A stretch of 6,439 nucleotides of DNA from RGIG7300 sp045649645 (GCA_045649645.1 JAZRQH010000010.1:1-6439); one strand, 5' to 3'; positions 1 through 6,312 are shown, counted from the stretch's first letter. The notes: a model not told the origin generated them from the letters alone. Numbers and translations are program-made.

Positions 1-1
1 A

Positions 2-1789
2 TATATAGGTGAATATCCTGTTATCGGTATCCGTCCCACCATCGACGGAAGAAGAGGTCCCCTTAAGGTGCGCGAAAGCCTTGAGGATCAGACCATGGCT
101 ATGGCTAATGCCGCAAAGAAATTATTTGAGGAGAATCTCTGTTACTCTAACGGTGAGCCTGTAAAGGTAGTTATCGCTGACACAACCATCGGTCGTGTTG
201 CAGAGGCTGCTGCTTGCGCAGATAAGTTCCGCCGTGAGGGTGTTGATATTACTCTTACCGTAACTCCCTGCTGGTGCTACGGCTCCGAGACTATGGATAT
301 GGATCCCCAGACCATCAAGGGCGTATGGGGCTTTAACGGAACAGAAAGACCCGGTGCGGTTTATCTCGCATCCGTTCTTGCAACTCATGCACAGAAGGGT
401 CTTCCCGCATTCGGTATCTACGGTCACGACGTTCAGAACCTGGACGAGGTTACCAATATTCCCGCAGACGTACAGGAAAAGCTCCTTCGCTTTGCACGCG
501 CTGCAGTTGCAGTTGCAACCATGAGAGGTAAGTCTTACCTCCAGATCGGTTCTATCTGTATGGGTATCGGCGGTTCTATCATCGACTCCGACTTCATCGA
601 AAGCTACCTCGGTATGCGTGTTGGGTCTGTTGACGAGGTTGAGGTTATCCGCCGTATGAGCGAGGGCGTATATGACGAGGCTGAGTTCCAGAAGGCTCTC
701 AAGTGGACCAAGGAATACGCTAAGATCGGCTTTGACAAGAACCCCGAGGATATGCAGAGAACACCCGAGCGCAAGGAAGAGGATCTTGAGTTCGTTGTTA
801 AGATGATGTGCATCATCAAGGACCTTATGAACGGCAATCCCAATCTTCCCGAGGGCTGTGAGGAAGAGAGAGTTGGTCACAACGCTATCGCAGCAGGCTT
901 CCAGGGTCAGAGACAGTGGACAGACTTCTATCCCAACTGTGACTTCCCCGAGGCTATGCTCAACACCTCCTTTGACTGGGAGGGTGCTCGTGAGCCCTAC
1001 ATCCTCGCTACCGAAAACGACGTTCTCAACGGTCTCGGCATGCTCTTCATGAAGCTGCTCACCAACCGTGCGCAGATGTTTGCTGACGTTCGTACCTACT
1101 GGAGCCCCGAGGCTGTAAAGCGTGCTACAGGCTACGACGTTGAAGGCGTTGCCAAGGACAACGGCGGCTTTATCCACCTTATCAACTCCGGCGCTTGCTG
1201 TCTCGATGCAAACGCAGAGGCTAAGGACGAAAACGGTAACGGCACCATGAAGAAGTGGTGGGAGGTGACCGACGCTGACCAGAAGGCTATTATGGATAAC
1301 ACCACATGGAACTACGCTGACCTCGGCTACTTCAGAGGCGGCGGATATTCTTCCAGATTCGTTACCAAGGCAGAGATGCCCGCTACTATGATCAGACTTA
1401 ACCTCGTTAAGGGTCTCGGTCCTGTTCTTCAGATCGCTGAGGGTTGGACAGTTAACCTTCCCGACGAGGTTACCGATACACTTTGGAAGCGTACCGACTA
1501 TACATGGCCCTGCACTTGGTTTGCTCCTCGTTGCGACGGTAAGGAAGGCAGCCCCTTCTGCACCGCTTACGACGTAATGAACAACTGGGGTGCTAACCAC
1601 GGTGCTATCTCCTACGGTCACATCGGTGCTGACCTTATCACCATGTGCTCAATGCTCCGTATCCCCGTATGTATGCACAACGTTCCCGACTCCGACATCT
1701 TCCGTCCCGCTGCATGGAATGCATTCGGTATGGATAAGGAGGGTCAGGACTACAGAGCTTGCCAGGCTTACGGTCCTCTCTACAAGTAA
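2..1789 (+). CDS. fucI: L-fucose isomerase FucI, 5'-truncated by window edge
   Basis: This cytoplasmic enzyme converts L-fucose to L-fuculose, the first committed step of fucose breakdown; family members also accept D-arabinose and use Mn2+. The reading frame is open from base 2 and gives 595 residues, against 591 for E. coli FucI. An in-frame GTG at 68 is not the start, because the 22 upstream codons encode the conserved N-terminal IGIRP and DGRR motifs. Alignment from memory suggests only about 1-10 residues are missing. Visible family signatures are TPCWCYGSET, GFNGTERPGAVYLA, IYGHDVQ, AAGFQGQRQWTD, FRGGGYSSRF and a C-terminal QDYRACQAYGPLYK. The metal ligands of E. coli FucI (Glu337, Asp361, His528) correspond to Glu at 1013-1015 (ATEND), Asp at 1085-1087 (FADVRTYW) and His at 1598-1600 (WGANHG). 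The Glu-Asp spacing of 24 residues is identical. No TTA, CTA or TCA codon occurs between 125 and 1648, which suggests codon bias from high expression. FucU follows by 2 nt. Confidence 0.97.
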   Translation, partial: YIGEYPVIGIRPTIDGRRGPLKVRESLEDQTMAMANAAKKLFEENLCYSNGEPVKVVIADTTIGRVAEAAACADKFRREGVDITLTVTPCWCYGSETMDMDPQTIKGVWGFNGTERPGAVYLASVLATHAQKGLPAFGIYGHDVQNLDEVTNIPADVQEKLLRFARAAVAVATMRGKSYLQIGSICMGIGGSIIDSDFIESYLGMRVGSVDEVEVIRRMSEGVYDEAEFQKALKWTKEYAKIGFDKNPEDMQRTPERKEEDLEFVVKMMCIIKDLMNGNPNLPEGCEEERVGHNAIAAGFQGQRQWTDFYPNCDFPEAMLNTSFDWEGAREPYILATENDVLNGLGMLFMKLLTNRAQMFADVRTYWSPEAVKRATGYDVEGVAKDNGGFIHLINSGACCLDANAEAKDENGNGTMKKWWEVTDADQKAIMDNTTWNYADLGYFRGGGYSSRFVTKAEMPATMIRLNLVKGLGPVLQIAEGWTVNLPDEVTDTLWKRTDYTWPCTWFAPRCDGKEGSPFCTAYDVMNNWGANHGAISYGHIGADLITMCSMLRIPVCMHNVPDSDIFRPAAWNAFGMDKEGQDYRACQAYGPLYK

Positions 1790-1791
1790 TC

Positions 1792-2217
1792 ATGTTAAAA
1801 AACATTTCTCCCCTCATCTCCCCCGAATTATTAAAGATTCTGGCTGAGATGGGACACGGCGACGAGATAGTTATCGCTGACGGTAACTTTCCCTCACATT
1901 CCACCAACGATCGCGTGGTACGTCTTGACGGCCACGGCGGCAACGAGGTTCTTGAGGCTATACTTCAGATATTCCCCCTTGACACCTACGCACCCTATAA
2001 TGCAATGCTTATGGAGGTCGTTCCCGGTGACACTGTGGAGACACCCATCTGGGACGTCTACAAGTCCACCATGGCAAAGTACGAGGGCTCAAACGTACGT
2101 GTAGAAAATATAGAGCGCTTTGCTTTCTATGACAGAGCAAAGACAGCTTACGCTGTCATCGCTACAGGCGAGAGCGCACTCTACGCTAACCTTATAATCA
2201 AAAAAGGCGTAATATAA
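1792..2217 (+). CDS. fucU: L-fucose mutarotase FucU (RbsD/FucU family)
   Basis: FucU interconverts the alpha and beta anomers of L-fucose in the cytoplasm, supplying the anomer used by the isomerase encoded just upstream. The product is 141 residues; E. coli FucU is 140. The ATG at 1792 is chosen because its N-terminus MLKNISPLISPELLK nearly matches the E. coli start. An in-frame alternative at 1759 lies inside fucI and adds 11 unrelated residues. The family core GHGDEIVIADGNFPSHS is at residues 21-37 and includes His22 and Asp30, the usual active-site positions of RbsD/FucU proteins. ERFAFYDRAK (108-117), ATGESALYANLIIKKGV (124-140) and Tyr131 complete the fold signature. The middle segment ETPIWDVY resembles the animal FUOM branch more than E. 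coli FucU. There is no clear Shine-Dalgarno sequence, and the gap to the fucI stop is only 2 nt, so translation probably couples to fucI. An intrinsic terminator follows directly. Confidence 0.96.
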   Translation: MLKNISPLISPELLKILAEMGHGDEIVIADGNFPSHSTNDRVVRLDGHGGNEVLEAILQIFPLDTYAPYNAMLMEVVPGDTVETPIWDVYKSTMAKYEGSNVRVENIERFAFYDRAKTAYAVIATGESALYANLIIKKGVI

Positions 2218-2243
2218 AAATGCACCCTTCGGGGTGCATTTTT
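2216..2243 (+). terminator. Intrinsic terminator of the fuc operon
   Basis: A perfect 12-bp inverted repeat has arms 2216-2227 (AAAAATGCACCC) and 2232-2243 (GGGTGCATTTTT), enclosing a TTCG tetraloop closed by C-G, the exceptionally stable UUCG type. The 3' arm ends in five T. The hairpin begins inside the fucU stop codon. The A-run on the 5' side means it could also stop transcription coming from the other strand. Confidence 0.93.
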
Positions 2244-2410
2244 AAGTTATGATTGGCTTCGCCAAGTTATGATGCTTCGCAGTTATGATCGACTACGCCG
2301 AGTTATGAGTGCTTCGCACGTTATATAGCCAATCATATCATAACAAAAGCCGAAGGCTTTTTCATAACATTTGCCGTAAGGCAAATTCATAACTCTAAAC
2401 TCATAACTCT
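2244..2410. repeat. Fold-back array of GTTATGA/TCATAAC units with mini-hairpins
   Basis: This gene-free stretch is built of one 7-nt unit in two orientations. The left half has GTTATGA at 2246, 2266, 2282 and 2302, plus a degenerate copy, GTTATAT, at 2320. The right half has the reverse complement TCATAAC at 2338, 2362, 2387 and 2401. Small palindromes fill the gaps: 2253-2265 (TTGGC/GCCAA), 2273-2281 (TGC/GCA), 2289-2301 (TCGAC/GCCGA, one mismatch), 2309-2319 (GTGC/GCAC), 2345-2361 (AAAAGCC/GGCTTTT) and 2369-2386 (ATTTGCC/GGCAAAT). Loops are TTC or TAC in the left half, GAA then GTAA in the right. The ends AGTTATGA and TCATAACT are an 8-bp inverted repeat, and 2248-2257 (TATGATTGGC) is matched exactly by its reverse complement at 2328-2337. 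The array encodes no plausible protein and lies between the fuc terminator and the next promoter. It may be a MITE-like or other mobile intergenic element; no transposase or clear target duplication is visible. Confidence 0.85.
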
Positions 2411-2430
2411 CAAAAATCTTCCTTATAATG

Positions 2431-2459
2431 TTGAATTGGTAATAATTTTGTGGTAGAAT
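2431..2459 (+). promoter_or_regulatory. Predicted sigma-A promoter, extended -10, of the permease-murD-PLP unit
   Basis: A -35-like TTGAAT (2431-2436) and a 17-nt spacer precede a -10 TAGAAT (2454-2459), which is preceded by TGG, the extended -10 TGn motif (2451-2453). Transcription would start near 2466, leaving a leader of only about 16 nt that begins almost at the AGGAG. A consensus TATAAT at 2424-2429 is an alternative -10. It has no convincing -35 and would give a leader of about 45 nt. Confidence 0.6.
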
Positions 2460-2467
2460 TAAAATTT

Positions 2468-2472
2468 AGGAG
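2468..2472 (+). promoter_or_regulatory. Ribosome binding site AGGAG that decides the permease start
   Basis: AGGAG ends 9 nt before the ATG at 2482 but only 3 nt before the in-frame ATG at 2476. The first spacing is within the usual range and the second is too tight, so 2482 is preferred. Confidence 0.7.
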
Positions 2473-2481
2473 ATAATGTAT

Positions 2482-3600
2482 ATGACTAAATTCTTTTTTT
2501 CTAACCTTTGGATATTCTTTAAGAAAAATTTCGTGATGTTTGCGGCGTTTTTTGCCGCTCTCATTACCTGCTTTATTATTCCTCCTGACGGGGAATATCT
2601 CGGATATTTTGATCTTCGGACCCTGACCTGTCTTTTCTGCGTTCTCTGTGTGGTATGCGCCTTGAAGAATATCAAATTCTTCTACATACTTGCCAAGCGT
2701 ATCGTTTCGGTGTTCCGCAACGCCAAGATATGTATCCTTGCGCTGGTGTACATAACCTTTATCGGGTCTATGCTTATCGCAAACGATATGGCGCTTTTGA
2801 CCTTCCTTCCCTTAGGCTTCTTTGTGCTAAAGAGCACGGGCAAGGAGCACTTTATGGCGTTCACCTTCATTATGCAGAACATAGCCGCAAACTTAGGCGG
2901 TATGCTGACCCCCTTCGGCAATCCTCAGAATCTTTATCTCTATTCCAGGTTTGAGATACCCACCCTTGAGTTTATGGGTATAATGCTTCTTCCTTTTCTT
3001 GTGGCGGTGGCTCTTATAACCCTCTGCTGTCTTGTGTTTATCCCCGCCGAGCCTCTGAGAGTAGAGGAGGATGAAGCAAAGCTTCCAAAGGACAGGACGG
3101 TAATATACCTTGTACTTTTTGCTCTGTCCATACTAATAGTTTTCAGAGGAATACCCTACTGGGTAGGACTTATCATCATCCCCATAGCTATATTCTTCCT
3201 TGACCGCAAGGCACTTTGTATGGTGGACTATCCATTGCTTCTGACCTTTGTGTTCTTTTTTATCTTTTCCGGCAATATGGCGCGTATCGGTGCAGTCAGA
3301 GAGCTGTTTTCGGCTCTGCTTGAGAAAAATACTCTTATCTTCAGCGCGGCAAGCTGTCAGTTTATCAGTAACGTTCCCTCGGCTATTCTGCTTTCGCAGT
3401 TTACCGAGAACTATGCCGATCTTCTTGTGGGTGTCAACATCGGAGGCACGGGTACCCTTATCGCATCCCTTGCCAGCCTTATTACATTTTCCGAGTACAC
3501 ACGGCACAACCCCGGCAAGACAGGCTATTATATAGTCAGATTTTCGGTATTTAATTTCGCATTTCTTATTATACTTGCAATAGTAACATCTATTTTTTAA
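2482..3600 (+). CDS. Ion-transporter-superfamily anion permease (ArsB/NhaD/SLC13/CitMHS-like)
   Basis: This is a polytopic inner-membrane protein of 372 residues with roughly ten hydrophobic segments and a charged cytoplasmic-type loop near the middle (VEEDEAKLPKDR). It shows the two pseudo-symmetric motifs of the ion-transporter superfamily. In the first half these are ANDMALLTFLPLG (100-112) and ANLGGMLTPFGNPQN (136-150). In the second half they are SNVPSAILLSQF (296-307) and NIGGTGTLIASLASLI (319-334). In relatives, such helix breaks hold the substrate and sodium ions, so secondary transport of an organic or inorganic anion is likely. The substrate cannot be read from sequence. It is somewhat shorter than typical family members (about 400-470 residues). 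The start at 2482 fits the AGGAG spacing; ATG 2476 would add Met-Tyr. It is the first gene of its unit, with murD starting 12 nt after the stop. Citrate/dicarboxylate transport or arsenite-type export are possible but unsupported. Confidence 0.85.
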   Translation: MTKFFFSNLWIFFKKNFVMFAAFFAALITCFIIPPDGEYLGYFDLRTLTCLFCVLCVVCALKNIKFFYILAKRIVSVFRNAKICILALVYITFIGSMLIANDMALLTFLPLGFFVLKSTGKEHFMAFTFIMQNIAANLGGMLTPFGNPQNLYLYSRFEIPTLEFMGIMLLPFLVAVALITLCCLVFIPAEPLRVEEDEAKLPKDRTVIYLVLFALSILIVFRGIPYWVGLIIIPIAIFFLDRKALCMVDYPLLLTFVFFFIFSGNMARIGAVRELFSALLEKNTLIFSAASCQFISNVPSAILLSQFTENYADLLVGVNIGGTGTLIASLASLITFSEYTRHNPGKTGYYIVRFSVFNFAFLIILAIVTSIF

Positions 3601-3601
3601 C

Positions 3602-3605
3602 GGAG
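3602..3605 (+). promoter_or_regulatory. Ribosome binding site of murD
   Basis: GGAG lies 7 nt before the ATG at 3613, directly after the permease stop codon. MurD therefore has its own initiation signal, unlike the following gene. Confidence 0.75.
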
Positions 3606-3612
3606 AAATATT

Positions 3613-4953
3613 ATGAATTTTAACGGTAAAAGAGTAACTGTAATAGGACTGGGCATTTCAAATATGCCCCTTATCGACTACCTTCTGAAGGAAGGAGCAA
3701 GCGTTTCTGCCCGTGACAGAAAGGATTATAAGGATCTGCCCGATAATGTAAAGGCTCTTGAGGCAAAGGGCGTTAAGCTTATATGCGGCGAGGAGTATCT
3801 TGGCGGTATAGATGAGGAGTATATCTTCCGTACCCCCGGTATGAGATATGATACCAAGGAGCTTGCCGATGCTGTTGCAAAGGGCTCTGTACTGACCTCC
3901 GAGATGGAGCTCTTCTTTGAGAGATGCCCTGCACACATGATCGCGGTAACAGGTAGTGACGGCAAGACCACCACAACCACTCTCATCTCAAAAATGATAG
4001 AAAAGAAGTTCGGTAAGGTCTATGTTGGCGGTAACATCGGCGCACCCCTGCTTCCCTTTGTTGACGAAATGACTTCTGACGACTGGGCGGTACTTGAGCT
4101 TAGTAGCTTCCAGCTCCATACTATGAAAAAGTCTCCCCATATCGCAGTTATAACAAACCTCTCTCCCAACCATCTTGACTATCACACCGATATGCAGGAG
4201 TACGTGGATGCAAAGAAGAATATCTTCCTTCATATGGGCGAGAATACCAAGCTTGTTCTCAACTACGTAAATCAGCCCACCCGTGAGCTTGAATCCGAGA
4301 AGGCTGAGGGAACCTCTGTTGCCTTCTTTGCAAAAGAGGGCGAGGTATATGAGGCAGACGGCGCAATATACTACGGCGACGAGCATGTGGTAGACACAGC
4401 CGATATCCTTATCCCCGGTCACCATAACGTAGAAAATTATATGGCGGCTATCGCTGCAGTTTATCCTATCGTTGGTAAGGAAATAATCGCCACTCTTGCA
4501 AAGACCTTTGGCGGTGTTGAACACCGTATCGAGCTTGTACGCAAAAAGGACGGCGTGAGATATTATAACTCCTCTATAGACTCCAGCCCCAGCCGTACGG
4601 CTGCTGCTCTTGCATCCTTTAGCGAAAAGGTTATTGCAATATGCGGCGGCAAGGACAAGGGCGTACCCTTTGACGGTCTTGCGACTACCCTCTGTCAGCG
4701 CGCAAAGAAGGTAGTTCTTACAGGCGCAACAAGAGATACTATATATAATGCTATAATGAACTGTCCCGAGTATGAGACAAGCGGACTGGAGATCATCGTT
4801 GAGCCCGACTTTGAGGCTGCGGTAAAGGCGGCTTCGGCTATAGCAAATGACGGTGACGTGGTGATCCTCTCCCCCGGATGCACCAGCTTTGATGCCTTCC
4901 CCAACTTTATGGCAAGAGGAAATAAATTTAAGGAAATAGTGAGATCACTTTAA
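3613..4953 (+). CDS. murD: UDP-N-acetylmuramoyl-L-alanine:D-glutamate ligase MurD
   Basis: MurD is the cytoplasmic ATP-dependent ligase that adds D-glutamate to UDP-MurNAc-L-alanine during peptidoglycan precursor synthesis. The product is 446 residues, a normal length (E. coli 438). Domain 1 is Rossmann-like (VTVIGLGISN, 8-17). The central ATPase has the Mur P-loop TGSDGKTTT (113-121), ELSSFQL (162-168, Glu162 for Mg2+), NLSPNHLDYH (182-191, His187) and a Lys201 in DAKKNIF that aligns with the carbamylated Lys198 of E. coli. The linker GGVEHRIE (300-307) leads to the C-terminal domain, with GGKDKGVPFD and LSPGCTSFDAFPNF (419-432). The usual E. coli-type NDSKATN segment is replaced by YNSSIDSSPSRT (318-329), a form I associate with clostridial MurD proteins (usually YNDSIASSPTRT); here the Asp after Asn is Ser. 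No other cell wall or division gene is present in the window, so this murD stands apart from a dcw cluster. Whether the genome has a second murD cannot be seen. Confidence 0.94.
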   Translation: MNFNGKRVTVIGLGISNMPLIDYLLKEGASVSARDRKDYKDLPDNVKALEAKGVKLICGEEYLGGIDEEYIFRTPGMRYDTKELADAVAKGSVLTSEMELFFERCPAHMIAVTGSDGKTTTTTLISKMIEKKFGKVYVGGNIGAPLLPFVDEMTSDDWAVLELSSFQLHTMKKSPHIAVITNLSPNHLDYHTDMQEYVDAKKNIFLHMGENTKLVLNYVNQPTRELESEKAEGTSVAFFAKEGEVYEADGAIYYGDEHVVDTADILIPGHHNVENYMAAIAAVYPIVGKEIIATLAKTFGGVEHRIELVRKKDGVRYYNSSIDSSPSRTAAALASFSEKVIAICGGKDKGVPFDGLATTLCQRAKKVVLTGATRDTIYNAIMNCPEYETSGLEIIVEPDFEAAVKAASAIANDGDVVILSPGCTSFDAFPNFMARGNKFKEIVRSL

Positions 4954-4954
4954 T

Positions 4955-6166
4955 ATGTTCAGTCAGAAAATACAGGATATCGCAAGGGCGGCAGAGCTTT
5001 CTCTGCGCGATGAGTTCGCCCGTATAGATGAGGTTGCCCACCACAATACCGCAAAGGTAATGGAGGCTTTTTCAGAATTTCGTGTTTCAAAGGAATGTCT
5101 TTTAGGCACAGACGGCTACGGCTACGACGACCGAGGCAGAGAAACGCTCGATAAGGTGGTAGCAAGAGTTTTCAATGCAGAGGATGCCTTCATCCGTCAT
5201 AACATAATCAACGGTACCCACGCCCTTACCATAGCGCTTTTCGGTATACTTCGCCCCGGTGACGTTATGCTGGCGGTTACAGGCAAGCCCTACGATACCC
5301 TTGACGAGGTTATCGGCCTCAAGGGTGCTGACGGAACCGGTTCTCTTGCCGATTTTGGCATTGAGTACCGTCAGGTAGAGCTGGGCGAGGATTTTTCCGA
5401 GCAGCTTAAAGACCCCCGAGTTAAGATGGTATACATCCAGCGCTCTAAGGGTTACGTTAACCGCCCCACCCTTTCTGTTGAAGAGATCAATAAGATAGTT
5501 GAGTTTTCCCACGCACGCAGTAATGCCTACGTTGTGGTAGACAACTGTTACGGAGAGTTCGTTGACACGACCGAGCCCAAGGCTGACCTTATCATCGGCT
5601 CTCTTATCAAGAATCCCGGAGGCGGCTTTGCTGAGTCGGGCGGTTATATCGCAGGTAAAAAGGAAGCGGTTGAGCTTTGCTCCTACCGTTATTCCTGTCC
5701 TGCCATCGGTCTTGAGGCAGGTGCTACCCTTGACCAGAACAAAAATCTGTACCGCGGATTTTTCTACGCGCCCCACACCGTGGCTCAGGCGCTTAAGACC
5801 GCACAGTTTGCGGCAGCTTGCTTTGAGTCCTGCGGCTTCGAGGTATCTCCCAAGGCAGGCGAAAAGAGAAACGATATCATCCAGACCGTGACCCTGGGTG
5901 ACCCCGACAAGCTGATAAAATTCTGTCAGGGTATTCAGGCGGGAAGTCCCATAGATTCCTACGTGTCCCCCATGCCCTGGGCTATGCCGGGTTATAGCGA
6001 CGAGGTCATCATGGCGGCAGGTGCCTTTGTTCAGGGTAGCTCTATCGAGCTTTCTGCCGACGGTCCCATGCGTGAGCCTTATCTTGCCTTCCTTCAGGGC
6101 GGACTTACCTATGAGAGCGGCAGATATGGCATTATGAAGGCATTGGAATTTATCTTTGAAAGATAA
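4955..6166 (+). CDS. PLP-dependent enzyme of the YnbB / methionine gamma-lyase-like family
   Basis: The 403-residue product belongs to fold-type I PLP enzymes, in the family named Met_gamma_lyase (formerly 'aluminium resistance protein'; Bacillus subtilis YnbB). Visible signatures are GTDGYGYDDRGRETLD (51-66), NGTHALTIALFG with Gly87-Thr88 as likely PLP-phosphate contacts, VVVDNCYGEFVD with Asp196 for the pyridine nitrogen, and GSLIKNPGGG with Lys219 as the probable Schiff-base lysine 23 residues later. A conserved C-terminal stretch reads SPMPWAMPGYSDEVIMAAGAFVQGSSIELSADGP. Family length is usually about 400-430, so the protein is complete. The reaction is uncertain: the database name implies C-S bond lysis, but I know of no firm substrate for this family. 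The ATG is 1 nt after the murD stop and lacks a good Shine-Dalgarno; AAGGA at 4930-4934 is 20 nt away, so translation is probably coupled to murD. A fold-back repeat begins directly after the TAA. A long antisense frame here is an artefact of codon use. Confidence 0.88.
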   Translation: MFSQKIQDIARAAELSLRDEFARIDEVAHHNTAKVMEAFSEFRVSKECLLGTDGYGYDDRGRETLDKVVARVFNAEDAFIRHNIINGTHALTIALFGILRPGDVMLAVTGKPYDTLDEVIGLKGADGTGSLADFGIEYRQVELGEDFSEQLKDPRVKMVYIQRSKGYVNRPTLSVEEINKIVEFSHARSNAYVVVDNCYGEFVDTTEPKADLIIGSLIKNPGGGFAESGGYIAGKKEAVELCSYRYSCPAIGLEAGATLDQNKNLYRGFFYAPHTVAQALKTAQFAAACFESCGFEVSPKAGEKRNDIIQTVTLGDPDKLIKFCQGIQAGSPIDSYVSPMPWAMPGYSDEVIMAAGAFVQGSSIELSADGPMREPYLAFLQGGLTYESGRYGIMKALEFIFER

Positions 6167-6273
6167 ATTCAATGCAAAATGCAAAATTCAAAATGCAAAA
6201 TTATTGAAGATTTTTGCCTTAGCAAAAATCTACCTTTAATTACGCATTACGCATTACGAATTACGCATTGAAT
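6167..6273. repeat. Fold-back element of 7-nt units with 9-bp terminal inverted repeats
   Basis: The element starts at the base after the PLP gene stop. Its ends ATTCAATGC (6167-6175) and GCATTGAAT (6265-6273) are perfect inverted repeats. The left arm then has four 7-nt units: AAAATGC, AAAATTC, AAAATGC, AAAATTA (6176-6203). The right arm has four: TAATTAC, GCATTAC, GCATTAC, GAATTAC (6237-6264). Read on the opposite strand these are GTAATTC, GTAATGC, GTAATGC, GTAATTA. The arms thus share a unit ending in AATGC, AATTC or AATTA and differ at its first two bases (AA versus GT). A 10-bp hairpin sits in the middle. No coding potential or transposase is seen. It resembles small non-autonomous intergenic repeats of Clostridia, though I could not confirm a target duplication. 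Confidence 0.82.
6208..6231 (+). other. Central 10-bp hairpin of the second fold-back element
   Basis: Arms AGATTTTTGC (6208-6217) and GCAAAAATCT (6222-6231) are perfectly complementary around a CTTA loop. It could slow or end transcription of the permease-murD-PLP unit, since no other terminator is visible there. It lacks a T-run on the 3' side (ACCTTTAATT), so a standard intrinsic terminator is not supported. Confidence 0.6.
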
Positions 6274-6283
6274 AAAATTACAC

Positions 6284-6312
6284 TTGATTTATTTGCAAAA
6301 AAATGATAAAAT
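6284..6312 (+). promoter_or_regulatory. Predicted sigma-A promoter, extended -10, of the PhoU-like gene
   Basis: A -35-like TTGATT (6284-6289), a 17-nt spacer and a -10 TAAAAT (6307-6312) preceded by TGA (extended -10, 6304-6306) form a near-consensus promoter. Its layout matches the promoter at 2431-2459. The predicted start near 6319 would leave only about 9 nt before the ATG. Confidence 0.62.

Noticed and set aside
122..1621. 499-codon open frame on the minus strand opposite fucI
   Set aside because: It is in exact codon register with fucI and exists only because fucI lacks TTA, CTA and TCA codons. The translation shows no recognisable motif, and fucI is certain.
1759..1791. Upstream in-frame start for fucU
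   Set aside because: It would overlap fucI by 31 nt and add 11 residues with no counterpart in FucU proteins.
2244..2410. CRISPR array
   Set aside because: Units are only 7 nt, spacing is irregular (14-25 nt), the intervening sequences are palindromes, and orientation inverts midway. There are no cas genes.
2424..2429. Perfect TATAAT as the -10 of the permease unit
   Set aside because: No acceptable -35 hexamer lies 16-18 nt upstream (for example TCATAA at 2401-2406). The downstream TTGAAT-17-TGG-TAGAAT is a better overall match. It is kept as an alternative, not as a feature.
2218..2475. Riboswitch or other known leader RNA before the permease
   Set aside because: The predicted start near 2466 lies downstream of the hairpins, and no conserved riboswitch core is recognisable.
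3988..4524. 178-codon minus-strand frame opposite murD
   Set aside because: In register with murD and produced by codon bias; the sense strand carries all Mur ligase motifs.
5102..6184. 360-codon minus-strand frame opposite the PLP gene
   Set aside because: Same in-register artefact. It begins inside the fold-back repeat, and the sense gene has clear PLP-enzyme motifs.
6167..6279. Target-site duplication proving recent insertion of the second fold-back element
   Set aside because: An ATAA occurs on both sides (6163-6166 and 6272-6275), but it is short, AT-rich and overlaps the stop codon and the terminal repeat, so it is not convincing.
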